DNA from: Caryophanales bacterium
GTDB lineage: Bacteria > Bacillota > Bacilli > JARBTR01
Assembly (NCBI GenBank): GCA_029240105.1
Contig: JARBTR010000001.1
Location: 62,001-126,000, forward strand
Reading direction: 5' to 3'
DNA: 64,000 nucleotides
The position numbers and the translations under genes were made by a program. Below, one piece after another: positions 35,396 to 44,509 of the stretch (position 1 is its first letter; every line of letters begins with the position of its first letter). A model generated the notes under the pieces. It saw only the letters and a program-made list of their open reading frames with translations, was not told the origin of the DNA and did not search any database.

Positions 35396-35581
35396 ATGTA
35401 CGAATATAAATTTGTAAAGACTTCTCTGGGTGGTTTATTTTCTTCCCCAACACATCGGGAGACCATTACTTATCATGCAGCTGAAGGGTGGAAATTAACT
35501 CAAGTATTGCCGTTAGAATATAATGAGCAAGGCAAGCCAACATCCTATGAAATCATTTTTGAAAGACCAATACAAAATTAG
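35396..35581 (+). CDS. DUF4177 small protein, copy 2
   Basis: 61 residues, a paralogue of the gene at 34158: YEYKFVKTSLGGLFSSPTH, AAEGWKLTQVLPLEYNEQGKP, ending FERPIQN. The ribosome site GAGAGGAG is strong. The two copies flank coiled-coil gene 1, suggesting duplication of a cassette (DUF4177 plus coiled-coil protein). A hairpin, AGCAGAC (35659-35665)/GTCTGCT (35682-35688), lies after it. Function unknown. Confidence 0.75.
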   Translation: MYEYKFVKTSLGGLFSSPTHRETITYHAAEGWKLTQVLPLEYNEQGKPTSYEIIFERPIQN

Positions 35582-35775
35582 GTTTATTTTAATTCCTAAT
35601 AATTTATTTTTAAAAATAGGTGTAAAGTGCTCTAAACTTAGTGTTTTAAATAAAAGTTAGCAGACGAAATTGTAAGATGCAGTCTGCTTTATTTGTGCTT
35701 TGGAAATGTTTTACTGTACACTTGGAATAAAGTTGAAAATAAAGCATAATTTGAGCAATTAAAGGGGTGTAGAAT

Positions 35776-36336
35776 ATGAAATATTTAGTATCGATTCTCT
35801 TGATATACCTGTTAATCGTAACTGGCTGCTCTAATAAGGAAACTTTGAACGAATTAAAAAATGAAAATAAACAATTAAAAGAAGAAAACACAAAGGTATT
35901 AGAAAGTAACAAGAAATTAGAGCGAGAAAATGCAGAACTGCTTGAAGCTAATGAAGAATTAAAGAATGAACAATCTACTAATATAGATCATTTACCCTAT
36001 CCAATTAGCACGGCTATAGAAGGTAACTCAACTCCAGATCTCAAGAAAGTCGCAACGGAGCTTTTTAGCGATTATCTAAATTATTATAAAAATAGCAACG
36101 GTAGTAATCAGCAATTAAAAGATTTTACAATTGAAAATTTACGTATTGAAAAAAATAATAAAAGTTCATTTTTGTTCTTAGTTGAATTTTCAGTGTTGCC
36201 AATAAATGCAGATGCATGGATGGCGGGCAATGGAACTCTTTCTGAAGATAACTGGATTCACAATAAAACCCTCTTTGTGCATGTCGGTATAAAAGACAAC
36301 ACATACACCATGTTGAGTCATGGTACTTCACCTTAA
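35776..36336 (+). CDS. Coiled-coil lipoprotein of unknown function
   Basis: 186 residues with a lipoprotein signal ending LIVTGCSNK. A coiled coil of about 45 residues follows, ending NEELKNEQS, which closely matches coiled-coil gene 1. The C-terminal domain contains FLFLVEFSVLPINADAWMAGNGT and ends with LSHGTSP. The start follows AAAGGGGTG. It shares its coiled coil but not its anchor or outer domain with the neighbouring membrane proteins, so modules appear to have been exchanged within the island. An imperfect hairpin at 36431-36470 probably ends the transcript. Confidence 0.7.
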   Translation: MKYLVSILLIYLLIVTGCSNKETLNELKNENKQLKEENTKVLESNKKLERENAELLEANEELKNEQSTNIDHLPYPISTAIEGNSTPDLKKVATELFSDYLNYYKNSNGSNQQLKDFTIENLRIEKNNKSSFLFLVEFSVLPINADAWMAGNGTLSEDNWIHNKTLFVHVGIKDNTYTMLSHGTSP

Positions 36337-36498
36337 AAAGGGCAAACTGGTTCTAAAATGCATGAATTTTAAAGAAAAACAATGATAAAATAATTAAAAA
36401 ACTTACATTGATTATATATAAATGAAATTGGAGTAGGGATAGTTAAATAAGATTATCCTTACTCTCTTTTCATATAGTAGATCTAAACAGGGGGAATT

Positions 36499-36987
36499 AT
36501 GAAGAGATTATTTTATGTTGTAATTGTAATGATTTTACTGACAGTTTCCGGATGTAATAAGGTTAATGTTACTGGCGAGGAAAAGATAGCAGAAGATTAT
36601 ATAAAATCTAAGGGTTATAAGATTACTGCGTACCAAGGAGAAATTTTAAAATACACTTTAGAAAAAAATAAACTACTAATAATGCCTTATCGACAAATGT
36701 GGGCAGTGCAGAATGTTGAGCCAGATAACTATTTTGGTAAAGAAATAACCATATATGCTTTTACAGTAAAAAATCATCCATTACAAAAGAAAGATAGTAA
36801 TGCAAAAAGGGGAGTAAATCTATATATCATGATGACAGAAAACAAAGTTATTGGTGGGTATTCTTATCCGAATGCTGATGTAAAGGGATCTTATAGTAGT
36901 TTGGATGGAAAAACCTTAGAAGAAATTAAGGGGTCAAGTATTCAACAATGGATGGATAATTGGAATATAAAATACGGGAGTCAATAG
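36499..36987 (+). CDS. Lipoprotein, DUF4830-like
   Basis: 162 residues with a signal peptide and lipobox LTVSGCNK. The mature part contains EEKIAEDYIKSKGYKITAYQG and GGYSYPNADVKGSYSSLDGKTLEEI, resembling DUF4830 proteins of Bacillales; that assignment is tentative. The ribosome site is GGGGGAATT. It is probably anchored on the outer face of the membrane. It lies inside the accessory island with other envelope proteins and has no clear partner. Confidence 0.6.
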   Translation: MKRLFYVVIVMILLTVSGCNKVNVTGEEKIAEDYIKSKGYKITAYQGEILKYTLEKNKLLIMPYRQMWAVQNVEPDNYFGKEITIYAFTVKNHPLQKKDSNAKRGVNLYIMMTENKVIGGYSYPNADVKGSYSSLDGKTLEEIKGSSIQQWMDNWNIKYGSQ

Positions 36988-37122
36988 GAAATAAACTGAT
37001 TCATAGTTAATTGAGAATTGTAATAAACAATTTATTATCAAAATCGATTAAATTGTATAATAGTAAAGCCAAAATAATTAAATTATATAGATATTTATTT
37101 AATAAGAAAGGTGGGGAATTGT

Positions 37123-37851
37123 TTGGAAAAAGATTTTTTTCGGAGGAATGTCATAACAATTGGTGGACTTGTAGTTTTCATTTTGGTTATTTTTGCGATC
37201 GTTAATCCATTAAATTCCAAACAAAGCGTAAACGAGGAATCTTTAAAACAATTAAAACAGGAAAATACGCAGTTAAAGCAAGAAATAAATAAATTAAAGA
37301 CAGAACAATCATTTTATAAAAATAAATATGATAATGAAATAAGTTCTTTACAAGCTACCAATGAAATTAACAAGGAAACTATTGCTAAATATCAAAAGTC
37401 TTTTGAACACATTCAGTCAGAAATTAAAAATGAGCTTGTTGATTCACTTAGTATTTTTTCTCCTGAAAATACGAAAAAAGGTGATAAAATTGCTGGGTTA
37501 ACTGTATCTGATTTAAACAGTAAAGAAAGTTCTAATGGTACCAAAAGTTATCATGTGAATTTTACTGGTGAATTCCAGATAAATGGAAAGTTATATATTA
37601 ATGAAGCTGATGGTGGTTATACCCTTGTAGTTGAAGAAAATTTAGAAAAGTTACCTCATTCGCTACAAGAGTTTGAAGGACTAAGTTTTAATGTAACAAA
37701 TGATGACGAATTGAAAAAAGCTTTAGGTGATAAGTTAGATAAATTGCCCTTAGACATTGTTGGTGTTTTTAAAAATTATTCTTATAACTATGTTCCTGAA
37801 ACGGATTGGGGAAACGCTGCTGAATTTGTGAGGTTGATATCACAGAATTAG
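37123..37851 (+). CDS. Membrane-anchored coiled-coil protein of unknown function, copy 2
   Basis: 242 residues, a paralogue of the gene at 34459. It has an N-terminal membrane segment (VITIGGLVVFILVIFAIV), a coiled coil (LKQENTQLKQEINKLKTEQS), and an outer domain with FSPENTKKGDKIAGLTV, NLEKLPHSLQEFEG and NYVPETDWGNAAEFVRL. A TTG start at 37123 follows AAAGGTGGGG; the in-frame GTG at 37111 overlaps that site. The outer domain has no recognised family. Conserved positions shared with copy 1 (KKGDK.AG, NLEKLPH.LQEFE, YNYVPET) mark a real folded domain. Confidence 0.7.
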   Translation: MEKDFFRRNVITIGGLVVFILVIFAIVNPLNSKQSVNEESLKQLKQENTQLKQEINKLKTEQSFYKNKYDNEISSLQATNEINKETIAKYQKSFEHIQSEIKNELVDSLSIFSPENTKKGDKIAGLTVSDLNSKESSNGTKSYHVNFTGEFQINGKLYINEADGGYTLVVEENLEKLPHSLQEFEGLSFNVTNDDELKKALGDKLDKLPLDIVGVFKNYSYNYVPETDWGNAAEFVRLISQN

Positions 37852-37909
37852 ATTCTTTAAACTGTTTAGGAGTAATTTTAAGTGATTATGGTGAGAAAAA
37901 AGGTGATTA

Positions 37910-38236
37910 ATGGGATTTGATGAATTATTAAGTGTTCTAGACAATTACGGTTTTGAAATTGAATATTCACATATAGATGAAAAATTCTTTGGAAATATAA
38001 TTATATTAATAAAACTAAATGACAAGTCCAAGATAAAAATAATTAAAGAAAAAGGGACCTTTGAATGTTATTTAGAATTTACCAGTTTCTTATGTAGGAA
38101 AGAGATCCCTATTAAAGCTATTGAAAAAATGGAAAAAAGTGAGCATCTAGAGGCTTTTGATGCTACTTTTCTTTCTGCAGAAGAGTTGATTGATTTTCTA
38201 GTAAAAAATAAACCTAATATTTTAAATTTTAATTAA
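37910..38236 (+). CDS. Hypothetical protein
   Basis: A 108-residue soluble, acidic-basic mixed protein (GFDELLSVLDNYGFEIEYSH...). It has no signal peptide or membrane segment. The start follows AAAGGTGATTA. It contains one Cys pair separated in sequence (FECYLEF, FLCRKE). No family recognised. Its small size and island location would suit an immunity or accessory protein, but nothing in the sequence shows this. It is followed by a ribosome-site-rich stretch and a 28-codon gene. Confidence 0.55.
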   Translation: MGFDELLSVLDNYGFEIEYSHIDEKFFGNIIILIKLNDKSKIKIIKEKGTFECYLEFTSFLCRKEIPIKAIEKMEKSEHLEAFDATFLSAEELIDFLVKNKPNILNFN

Positions 38237-38320
38237 GTCCACTTTTTTAGAAAATCCGTATCCTTTAAAACAAGGAGGGAGAGATATAAAATTAAAAAAT
38301 GAAAAGGAAGGTTGATAAAA

Positions 38321-38407
38321 ATGAAAAGATTAAAATCAATCTTGATTTGGATAAAAAATTTCATAAAAGCTTTTGTAGAATCTTTTCCTTGGTGGTTGGG
38401 AAAATAG
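38321..38407 (+). CDS. Putative 28-residue cationic amphipathic peptide
   Basis: ATG at 38321, stop TAG 38405-38407, preceded by GGAAGG 8 bases upstream. The peptide has five Lys, one Arg and one Glu (net about +5), three Trp and many Ile/Leu/Phe. It starts MKRLKSILIWIKNF and ends PWWLGK. Charged residues spaced three to four apart suggest an amphipathic helix that lies on membranes, as in leaderless bacteriocins, type I toxins or SpoVM-like peptides. A second frame from 38299 overlaps it out of phase but has poor ribosome-site spacing. A hairpin terminator follows at 38491. No family recognised. Confidence 0.45.
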   Translation: MKRLKSILIWIKNFIKAFVESFPWWLGK

Positions 38408-38490
38408 ATACAATAAAAACTATTTGATCTAATAGCACTCTATTTTCACTAATTGAAATAGAGGGTATCTACTATTATCTAAGAATTAAT

Positions 38491-38540
38491 AACAGGTGGC
38501 ATGGTCTTACAAAAGTAACACTATATTACCTGTTTTTTTA
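38491..38540 (+). terminator. Terminator at the end of the accessory island
   Basis: AACAGGT (38491-38497) pairs with ACCTGTT (38528-38534), followed by seven T. An additional hairpin CTCTATTTTC...GAAATAGAG lies near 38438-38463. Confidence 0.6.
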
Positions 38541-38698
38541 TTTGTAGAAAATTACTCACTTTTACCTAAAGTTTATTTATATTTAATTAACTCAATACAG
38601 TGCTTTCAATGTAAAAGGGGCTTAATTAATAGGAAATTGTGCTATACTTAATAATAATTTTAAATTAATCATCAATTCAGAAATTTTAGGAGACTAGA

Positions 38699-39574
38699 AT
38701 GGCTTTTTCTATGACAGGGTTTGGTAGCGGAAAGGCTTCCAATGATCAATTTCAAATCACAGTTGAAATGAAAAGTGTGAATCATCGTTATTTCGAATGT
38801 ATTGTTCGTCTGCCAAGGCAAATGATGGCATTTGAAGATAAGATAAAAAAGATTGTTCAAAACGAAGTGGCACGTGGACGAATCGAAGTTTTTGTCAATG
38901 TTTCTGGCAGTGCCTTAACAAAGAAACAAGTAAAGGCAGATTGGGATATTATTGACCAGCTTTCAGCTCTTTCAAAGGAGTTTTACGAACGTCAAGGTTC
39001 TGAAAGAGCATTAAGTTTTTCAGACATTATACGTGTCCAAGATGCTGTTTCTTTTGTTGATGCGGACGATGAGAATACTGAAATTGAAACAATGTTAACA
39101 CAGTCAACTGCAGAAGCGGTTCAAAACTTAAAGAACATGCGTGAAGTTGAAGGCAATAACCTGTTAGATGACATGCGTTCTCAATTGGTTGTTTTCAGAA
39201 AAAGTTTGGATCAAGTTACATTATTTGCTCCTAAAGTTGTTGAACAATATCGAACTCGTTTATCTCAGAAATTAGAAGAGGCTGTAGGAGAAAAATTCGA
39301 TCAGGCTAGACTTTTAACGGAAATAACGATTTTTACAGATAAAACGGATATAACAGAGGAACTTACAAGACTCGCTTCTCATATGGAACAATTCGACCAA
39401 ATCATACTAGAAGAAGTACCAATTGGTCGTAAATTAGACTTCTTACTACAAGAGATGAATCGTGAAACAAATACCATTGGATCGAAGGCAAATGATGCAT
39501 TAATTGCAAAAGAAGTCGTCGAAATGAAAACAACACTTGAAAAAATGAAAGAACAAGTGCAAAATATAGAGTAA
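38699..39574 (+). CDS. yloC: YicC/YloC family endoribonuclease
   Basis: 291 residues, starting AFSMTGFGSGKA and ending NTIGSKANDALIAKEVVEMKTTLEKMKEQVQNIE, the family signatures. YicC proteins are endoribonucleases linked to sRNA decay and stationary phase. The ribosome site TTTAGGAG is good. In B. subtilis remA follows; here only 28 bases separate this gene from gmk, so remA is absent at this site. Confidence 0.93.
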   Translation: MAFSMTGFGSGKASNDQFQITVEMKSVNHRYFECIVRLPRQMMAFEDKIKKIVQNEVARGRIEVFVNVSGSALTKKQVKADWDIIDQLSALSKEFYERQGSERALSFSDIIRVQDAVSFVDADDENTEIETMLTQSTAEAVQNLKNMREVEGNNLLDDMRSQLVVFRKSLDQVTLFAPKVVEQYRTRLSQKLEEAVGEKFDQARLLTEITIFTDKTDITEELTRLASHMEQFDQIILEEVPIGRKLDFLLQEMNRETNTIGSKANDALIAKEVVEMKTTLEKMKEQVQNIE

Positions 39575-39602
39575 TGCATTTTTAATTGAAAGGATGGTTT
39601 AG

Positions 39603-40216
<614 letters not shown>

Positions 40217-40217
<1 letters not shown>

Positions 40218-40420
40218 TGTTATATCCATCTATCGACAAACTTTTAACAAAAATTGATTCAAAGTATTCTCTTGTATCCGTAGCTGCAAAACGTGCACGC
40301 AGTATGCATAACGGTGGTAAACCAACAAAACTAGAAAATCCAGTGTCTTTAAAATGTGTTGGGAGAGCACTAGAAGAAATTAATGCAGATATGCTGACGT
40401 ATGAAATAGAGAGTGACTAA
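40217..40420 (+). CDS. rpoZ: DNA-directed RNA polymerase omega subunit
   Basis: A 67-residue subunit that supports beta' folding. Signatures are [26 protein letters not shown] near the start and [16 protein letters not shown] near the end. It starts with an ATG overlapping the gmk stop. A GC-rich terminator follows. Confidence 0.96.
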
Positions 40421-40429
40421 TAGAAATGC

Positions 40430-40457
40430 GCCCCCACATGTATGGGGGCTATTTTTC
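40430..40457 (+). terminator. Intrinsic terminator after rpoZ
   Basis: GCCCCCA pairs with TGGGGGC across a short loop (40430-40449), followed by ATTTTT. Confidence 0.8.
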
Positions 40458-40518
40458 CTTTTAATGAAACTAATTTTTTATAGAGATCATACCGAAAAAT
40501 AAATAATGGGGGATTATG

Positions 40519-41709
40519 ATGATAAAAAATAAGAAGATTCTACTTTGTGTATCAGGTGGAATAGCAGCGTTTAAAGCTGCAGCTTTAACGAGTAAATTGG
40601 TGCAAGCTGGTGCAGAAGTTAAAGTAATCATGTCGCATTCTGCAACAAAATTTGTTACACCGTTAACGTTTCAAGCACTATCACATAATGAAGTTTATAC
40701 AGATACTTTTACTGAGAAAACCCCTGAGAATATATCGCATATACATTTGTCGGAATGGGCTGACTTGGTTCTAGTTGCACCAGCAACAGCAAATACAATC
40801 GGTAAAATTGCAAACGGGTTTGCTGATAATATGTTGACATCAACCATTTTAGCTTCGAGTGCACCAATGTTCATTTATCCTGCGATGAACAGCAATATGC
40901 TAGCAAACAAAGCTGTTACACGAAACATACATAGATTAAAAATGGATGGCTATCATGTTTTTGAATCAGGATATGGTTATTTAGCAGAGGGCTTTGTTGG
41001 TAAAGGACGAATGCAAGAGCCGGAACAGATTATAGCGCACATAGAACTGTTTTTTGATTCAGATAAGTTGTTAAGCGGTAAGAAGATTTTGATCACAGCA
41101 GGACCAACAATTGAAAAACTTGACCCTGTTCGTTATATTTCTAATTTTTCAAGTGGCAAAATGGGTTATGCACTCGCAGAAGTGGCACAAAAAATGGGTG
41201 CCGAGGTGACACTTGTTTCAGGGCCCGTAACGTTATCGCCTCCTCCTGGTGTGTTGTTGTTGTCTGTGGATTCTGCTGCTGAAATGTTTGAAGCAGTTAT
41301 GTCACAGTTTAATGATGTGGATGTCGTGATTGGTTCAGCTGCAGTTGCTGATTATAGCCCTAATTTTGCAGAGAATAAAATAAAGAAAAACGATGAAGAA
41401 ATATCCATCGATTTATACAAAACAACCGACATTATGAAGTCGCTTGGTGAAATGAAAACCAATCAATTTATGGTTGCATTTGCAGCAGAAACGAACAATG
41501 TTGAAGAAAATTCAAAGGGTAAGCTAGTACGTAAAAATGCAGATTTACTCGTATCAAATGACGTGACACAACATGGTGCAGGATTTGGTACAGATACGAA
41601 CATTGTGACTATTTACTCAAATGACGAAGAGCCCTTACACTTACCAAAAATGAGTAAATACAACGTAGCAATGGAAATCATGCAACAAATTGCAAAGCGT
41701 TTGAAGTAG
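40519..41709 (+). CDS. coaBC: Bifunctional phosphopantothenoylcysteine decarboxylase/synthetase CoaBC
   Basis: A 396-residue enzyme for two CoA synthesis steps. The N-terminal CoaC flavoprotein half has VSGGIAAFKAA, the catalytic His in SHIHLSEW, PATANTIGKIANG and PAMNSNM. The C-terminal CoaB half has ILITAGPTIEKLDPVRYISNFSSGKMG and KIKKN. The active-site Cys expected in the ACGD-type motif is not there: the sequence reads YLAEGFVGKGRM, with Glu (GAG 40987-40989) at the aligned position. The start at 40519 is favoured over 40516 by spacing from GGGGG. Confidence 0.93.
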   Translation: MIKNKKILLCVSGGIAAFKAAALTSKLVQAGAEVKVIMSHSATKFVTPLTFQALSHNEVYTDTFTEKTPENISHIHLSEWADLVLVAPATANTIGKIANGFADNMLTSTILASSAPMFIYPAMNSNMLANKAVTRNIHRLKMDGYHVFESGYGYLAEGFVGKGRMQEPEQIIAHIELFFDSDKLLSGKKILITAGPTIEKLDPVRYISNFSSGKMGYALAEVAQKMGAEVTLVSGPVTLSPPPGVLLLSVDSAAEMFEAVMSQFNDVDVVIGSAAVADYSPNFAENKIKKNDEEISIDLYKTTDIMKSLGEMKTNQFMVAFAAETNNVEENSKGKLVRKNADLLVSNDVTQHGAGFGTDTNIVTIYSNDEEPLHLPKMSKYNVAMEIMQQIAKRLK

Positions 41710-41739
41710 GAATAACAAAACAACGAAAGGAGCATTGAT

Positions 41740-44154
41740 ATGATTGCAGAGGTATATGTAGAAGTACCGGTTCAAAACGTGAATCGACCATTTGACTATA
41801 TCATTCCAGAAAAATGGCAATCTATTATTGTTCCTGGGGTTCGTGTAGTCGTGCCATTTGGCTCCCGAAAATTATTAGGTTTTGTTTCAAAGATTAAGAG
41901 CGTTACAGATAGTTCAAAACTCAAGGAAATTGAAGGATTACTTGATATTCAACCCGTTTTAACCGATGAATTACTTGAATTAGGTGAAACTTTAGCAACT
42001 GAAACAGTGTGTACAACAATCGCTGCTTTTCAAGTCATGCTTCCAGCAGCTTTAAAAGGAAAATACGAGAAAAATATTATTGTTGCTCCAAATCATTCTG
42101 CTCTGGAATGTTCCGAAGAAGTTCAAAAACTCTTTGAAAATAAACAAAAACTCGTTTGGGAAGAAATCGAAAAAAGTGATTTGTTTAAGCAAATTAAGTC
42201 TGAAATTCAAAAAGGTATTCTAGAAATAGAGCTTGTTGTTGATAGCAAGATGAAGGTGAAAAAAGAGCGGTTTATTCGTTCAATGAAATCACCTGAAGAA
42301 TTACAAGTGATTTTGAATGAAACTCGTAAGAATGCTATAAAGCAAAGGAAATTACTAGAATTTTTTATAGAAAATGAAGATGTAGAGATTGAATCTGCTG
42401 AATTAGTTGATCAACTCGAAATTACCTATGATGTGCTAAATGGGTTTGCAAAGAATGGCATTCTCAAAATTATGGAAATTGAACAATATCGAGATCCACT
42501 AGCCCATGCGAATTTTACAAAAACGGAAAAATTACAGTTAACACAAAAACAGGCGAAAGTTTTACATCCAATTGTCCAATCCATTCAGCAAAATACACAT
42601 AAGAACTTTCTCCTTTACGGCGTGACTGGAAGTGGGAAAACTGAAGTGTATCTGCAAGCGATTGACGTTGCCCTGCAAGGGAAAAAACAAGCGATCATGC
42701 TTGTTCCAGAAATCTCTCTTACGCCTCAGATGGTTACCCGATTTAAAAGTCGTTTTGGAGACCGTGTAGCTGTTCTGCATAGCGGACTTTCTAATGGTGA
42801 GAAGTACGATGAATGGCGAAAAATAGTACGGGGCGAAGTTTCTGTTGTCGTTGGTGCCCGTTCAGCTATCTTTGCTCCATTTAAGAAACTAGGAATTATC
42901 ATCATTGATGAAGAACATGAAGGAAGCTATAAACAAGAGGAAACACCAAGATATCATGCTCGCGATATTGCAATAAAACGAGGAAATTATCATGGCTGTC
43001 CTGTTGTTATGGGAAGCGCAACACCTTCTTTAGAGAGCTTTGCGAGAGCGAAAAAGGGTGTTTACTCCATACTTGAATTGGGTTCGAGAGTAAATGAAAA
43101 AGCACTACCAAAGGTAACTGTTGTAGACATGCGAGAGGAACTTCGTAACGGAAATCGTTCGATGTTTTCAATGCCTTTATACGAAAAAATAGGTGACCGA
43201 TTGCGGAAAAAAGAGCAAATCGTTCTATTGTTAAACCGACGTGGACATTCTTCCTTTATGATGTGTCGGGACTGTGGGTATGTGCTAGAGTGTCCAAACT
43301 GTGATGTTTCGTTAACCTATCATAAACATAACCATCAAATGAAATGCCACTATTGTGGCTACGATACTAGTATTCCGAATGTTTGTCCTAAATGTAAAAG
43401 TGATCATATGCGCTTTTTTGGGACAGGTACACAGAAGGTTGAAGAAGAAATTGCTCGTTTGTATTCGAATGCACGTGTCATTCGAATGGACGTAGATACA
43501 ACGCGCACAAAAGGTGCTCATGAAAAGTTATTGAATCAATTTGAAAATGGGCAGGCTGATATTTTACTAGGTACACAAATGATTGCGAAAGGATTGGATT
43601 ATCCCAATATAACGCTAGTTGGTGTCTTAGCGGCAGATACGAGCCTTCATATTGCAGATTTCAGGGCAGCTGAAAGAACGTTCCAATTGCTAACTCAAGT
43701 ATCAGGTCGAGCTGGTCGTCACGAATTAGAGGGTGAAGTGGTAGTTCAAACGTACACTCCAGAGCATTTTGCAATCGAATTAGCTGCGGAGCATGATTAC
43801 GATCATTTTTATGAAAGAGAAATGATTGTACGTAGGAAAACTGGTTTCTCACCATATTTTTTTATGACGCTCATTAATGTATCGCACGAAGATTTGATGA
43901 CGACGATGGACGCTGCAAGAAAAGTGTGTGCATTCGTTAGGAACGGGTTAAGTGATAAAGCGCTCGTTTACGGACCAACTCCTGCTTCGATTGGCAAAGT
44001 TAATAATCGCTATCGTTATCAATGCCTAATAAAATATAAAAATGAACCAAATCTACTAAATGTTTTGCATGAATTAAATGAACAATTCGGATTAAGCAGC
44101 GGAAAACAGGGTGTTTACCTTACGATTGATATGAATCCGAATAGTATGCTCTAG
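41740..44154 (+). CDS. priA: Primosomal protein N' (PriA replication-restart helicase)
   Basis: 804 residues. The N-terminal 3'BD reads AEVYVEVPVQNVNRPFDYIIP. Helicase motifs are GVTGSGKTEVYL (Walker A), IIDEEHEGSYKQ, VMGSATPSLES, LLNRRGHSSFMMCRDCG, TQMIAKGLDYPN and VSGRAGRH. Zinc cysteines appear as CRDCGYVLECPNC and CHYCGY...CPKCKSDH. It reloads the replication machinery at collapsed forks. The stop codon TAG (44152-44154) is itself the start of a TAGGTGCT repeat end. The ribosome site GAAAGGAG is strong. Confidence 0.97.
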   Translation: MIAEVYVEVPVQNVNRPFDYIIPEKWQSIIVPGVRVVVPFGSRKLLGFVSKIKSVTDSSKLKEIEGLLDIQPVLTDELLELGETLATETVCTTIAAFQVMLPAALKGKYEKNIIVAPNHSALECSEEVQKLFENKQKLVWEEIEKSDLFKQIKSEIQKGILEIELVVDSKMKVKKERFIRSMKSPEELQVILNETRKNAIKQRKLLEFFIENEDVEIESAELVDQLEITYDVLNGFAKNGILKIMEIEQYRDPLAHANFTKTEKLQLTQKQAKVLHPIVQSIQQNTHKNFLLYGVTGSGKTEVYLQAIDVALQGKKQAIMLVPEISLTPQMVTRFKSRFGDRVAVLHSGLSNGEKYDEWRKIVRGEVSVVVGARSAIFAPFKKLGIIIIDEEHEGSYKQEETPRYHARDIAIKRGNYHGCPVVMGSATPSLESFARAKKGVYSILELGSRVNEKALPKVTVVDMREELRNGNRSMFSMPLYEKIGDRLRKKEQIVLLLNRRGHSSFMMCRDCGYVLECPNCDVSLTYHKHNHQMKCHYCGYDTSIPNVCPKCKSDHMRFFGTGTQKVEEEIARLYSNARVIRMDVDTTRTKGAHEKLLNQFENGQADILLGTQMIAKGLDYPNITLVGVLAADTSLHIADFRAAERTFQLLTQVSGRAGRHELEGEVVVQTYTPEHFAIELAAEHDYDHFYEREMIVRRKTGFSPYFFMTLINVSHEDLMTTMDAARKVCAFVRNGLSDKALVYGPTPASIGKVNNRYRYQCLIKYKNEPNLLNVLHELNEQFGLSSGKQGVYLTIDMNPNSML

Positions 44155-44275
44155 GTGCTGAGTATCGATTAGCTCCGAAGATACTTTTCGGAAAATCCGC
44201 CGCGGTATGATGCGAAACAAACCCGCACCAACTTAACTGTAACATTATTAAAAATTATGCTCTGTTAAGTTATGA
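44155..44275 (+). other. Short intergenic stretch after priA with repeat end
   Basis: TAGGTGCTG overlaps the priA stop, followed by hairpin-rich DNA with CCGAAGATACTTTTCGG. No gene seen. The next element is the family-3 repeat. Confidence 0.5.
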
Positions 44276-44487
44276 TGTTGATATATTTTGATTTTTTAAT
44301 CAACATCAATATAATTTGTTGGCAATTAGAGAAAATGAGTGGTATTCCCGTGGTGAAAAGGGCTGAAAGGCGAAAGCATGCCTTTCGCGATAGGCTCATA
44401 GCCCGACCACAGGAATTTCCACCATTTTATCAATTAACAACATGACATTTCTATTTGATTAAAAACATCAAACATTTACAGAGCCTA
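44276..44487 (+). repeat. Family-3 element, copy 2: 212-bp whole-length imperfect hairpin
   Basis: Closely similar to 15574-15773 over nearly its entire length. Its apical loop carries an additional CGAAAGCATGCCTTTCG palindrome absent from copy 1. Both copies sit a few tens of bases before the start of a housekeeping gene (def here, ylmH there). It holds no coding frame. Confidence 0.85.
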
Positions 44488-44509
44488 AATTAAAAATCGG
44501 AGAGGTTTT

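Noticed and set aside
37011..37205. 64-codon frame starting upstream of coiled-coil gene 2
   Set aside because: It runs out of phase through the start of the conserved paralogue; no ribosome site.
38299..38430. 42-codon frame overlapping the 28-residue peptide gene
   Set aside because: The AGGAGGG site is more than 20 bases from its ATG, and the product has no features; the in-phase GGAAGG site fits 38321 better. Kept as an alternative only.
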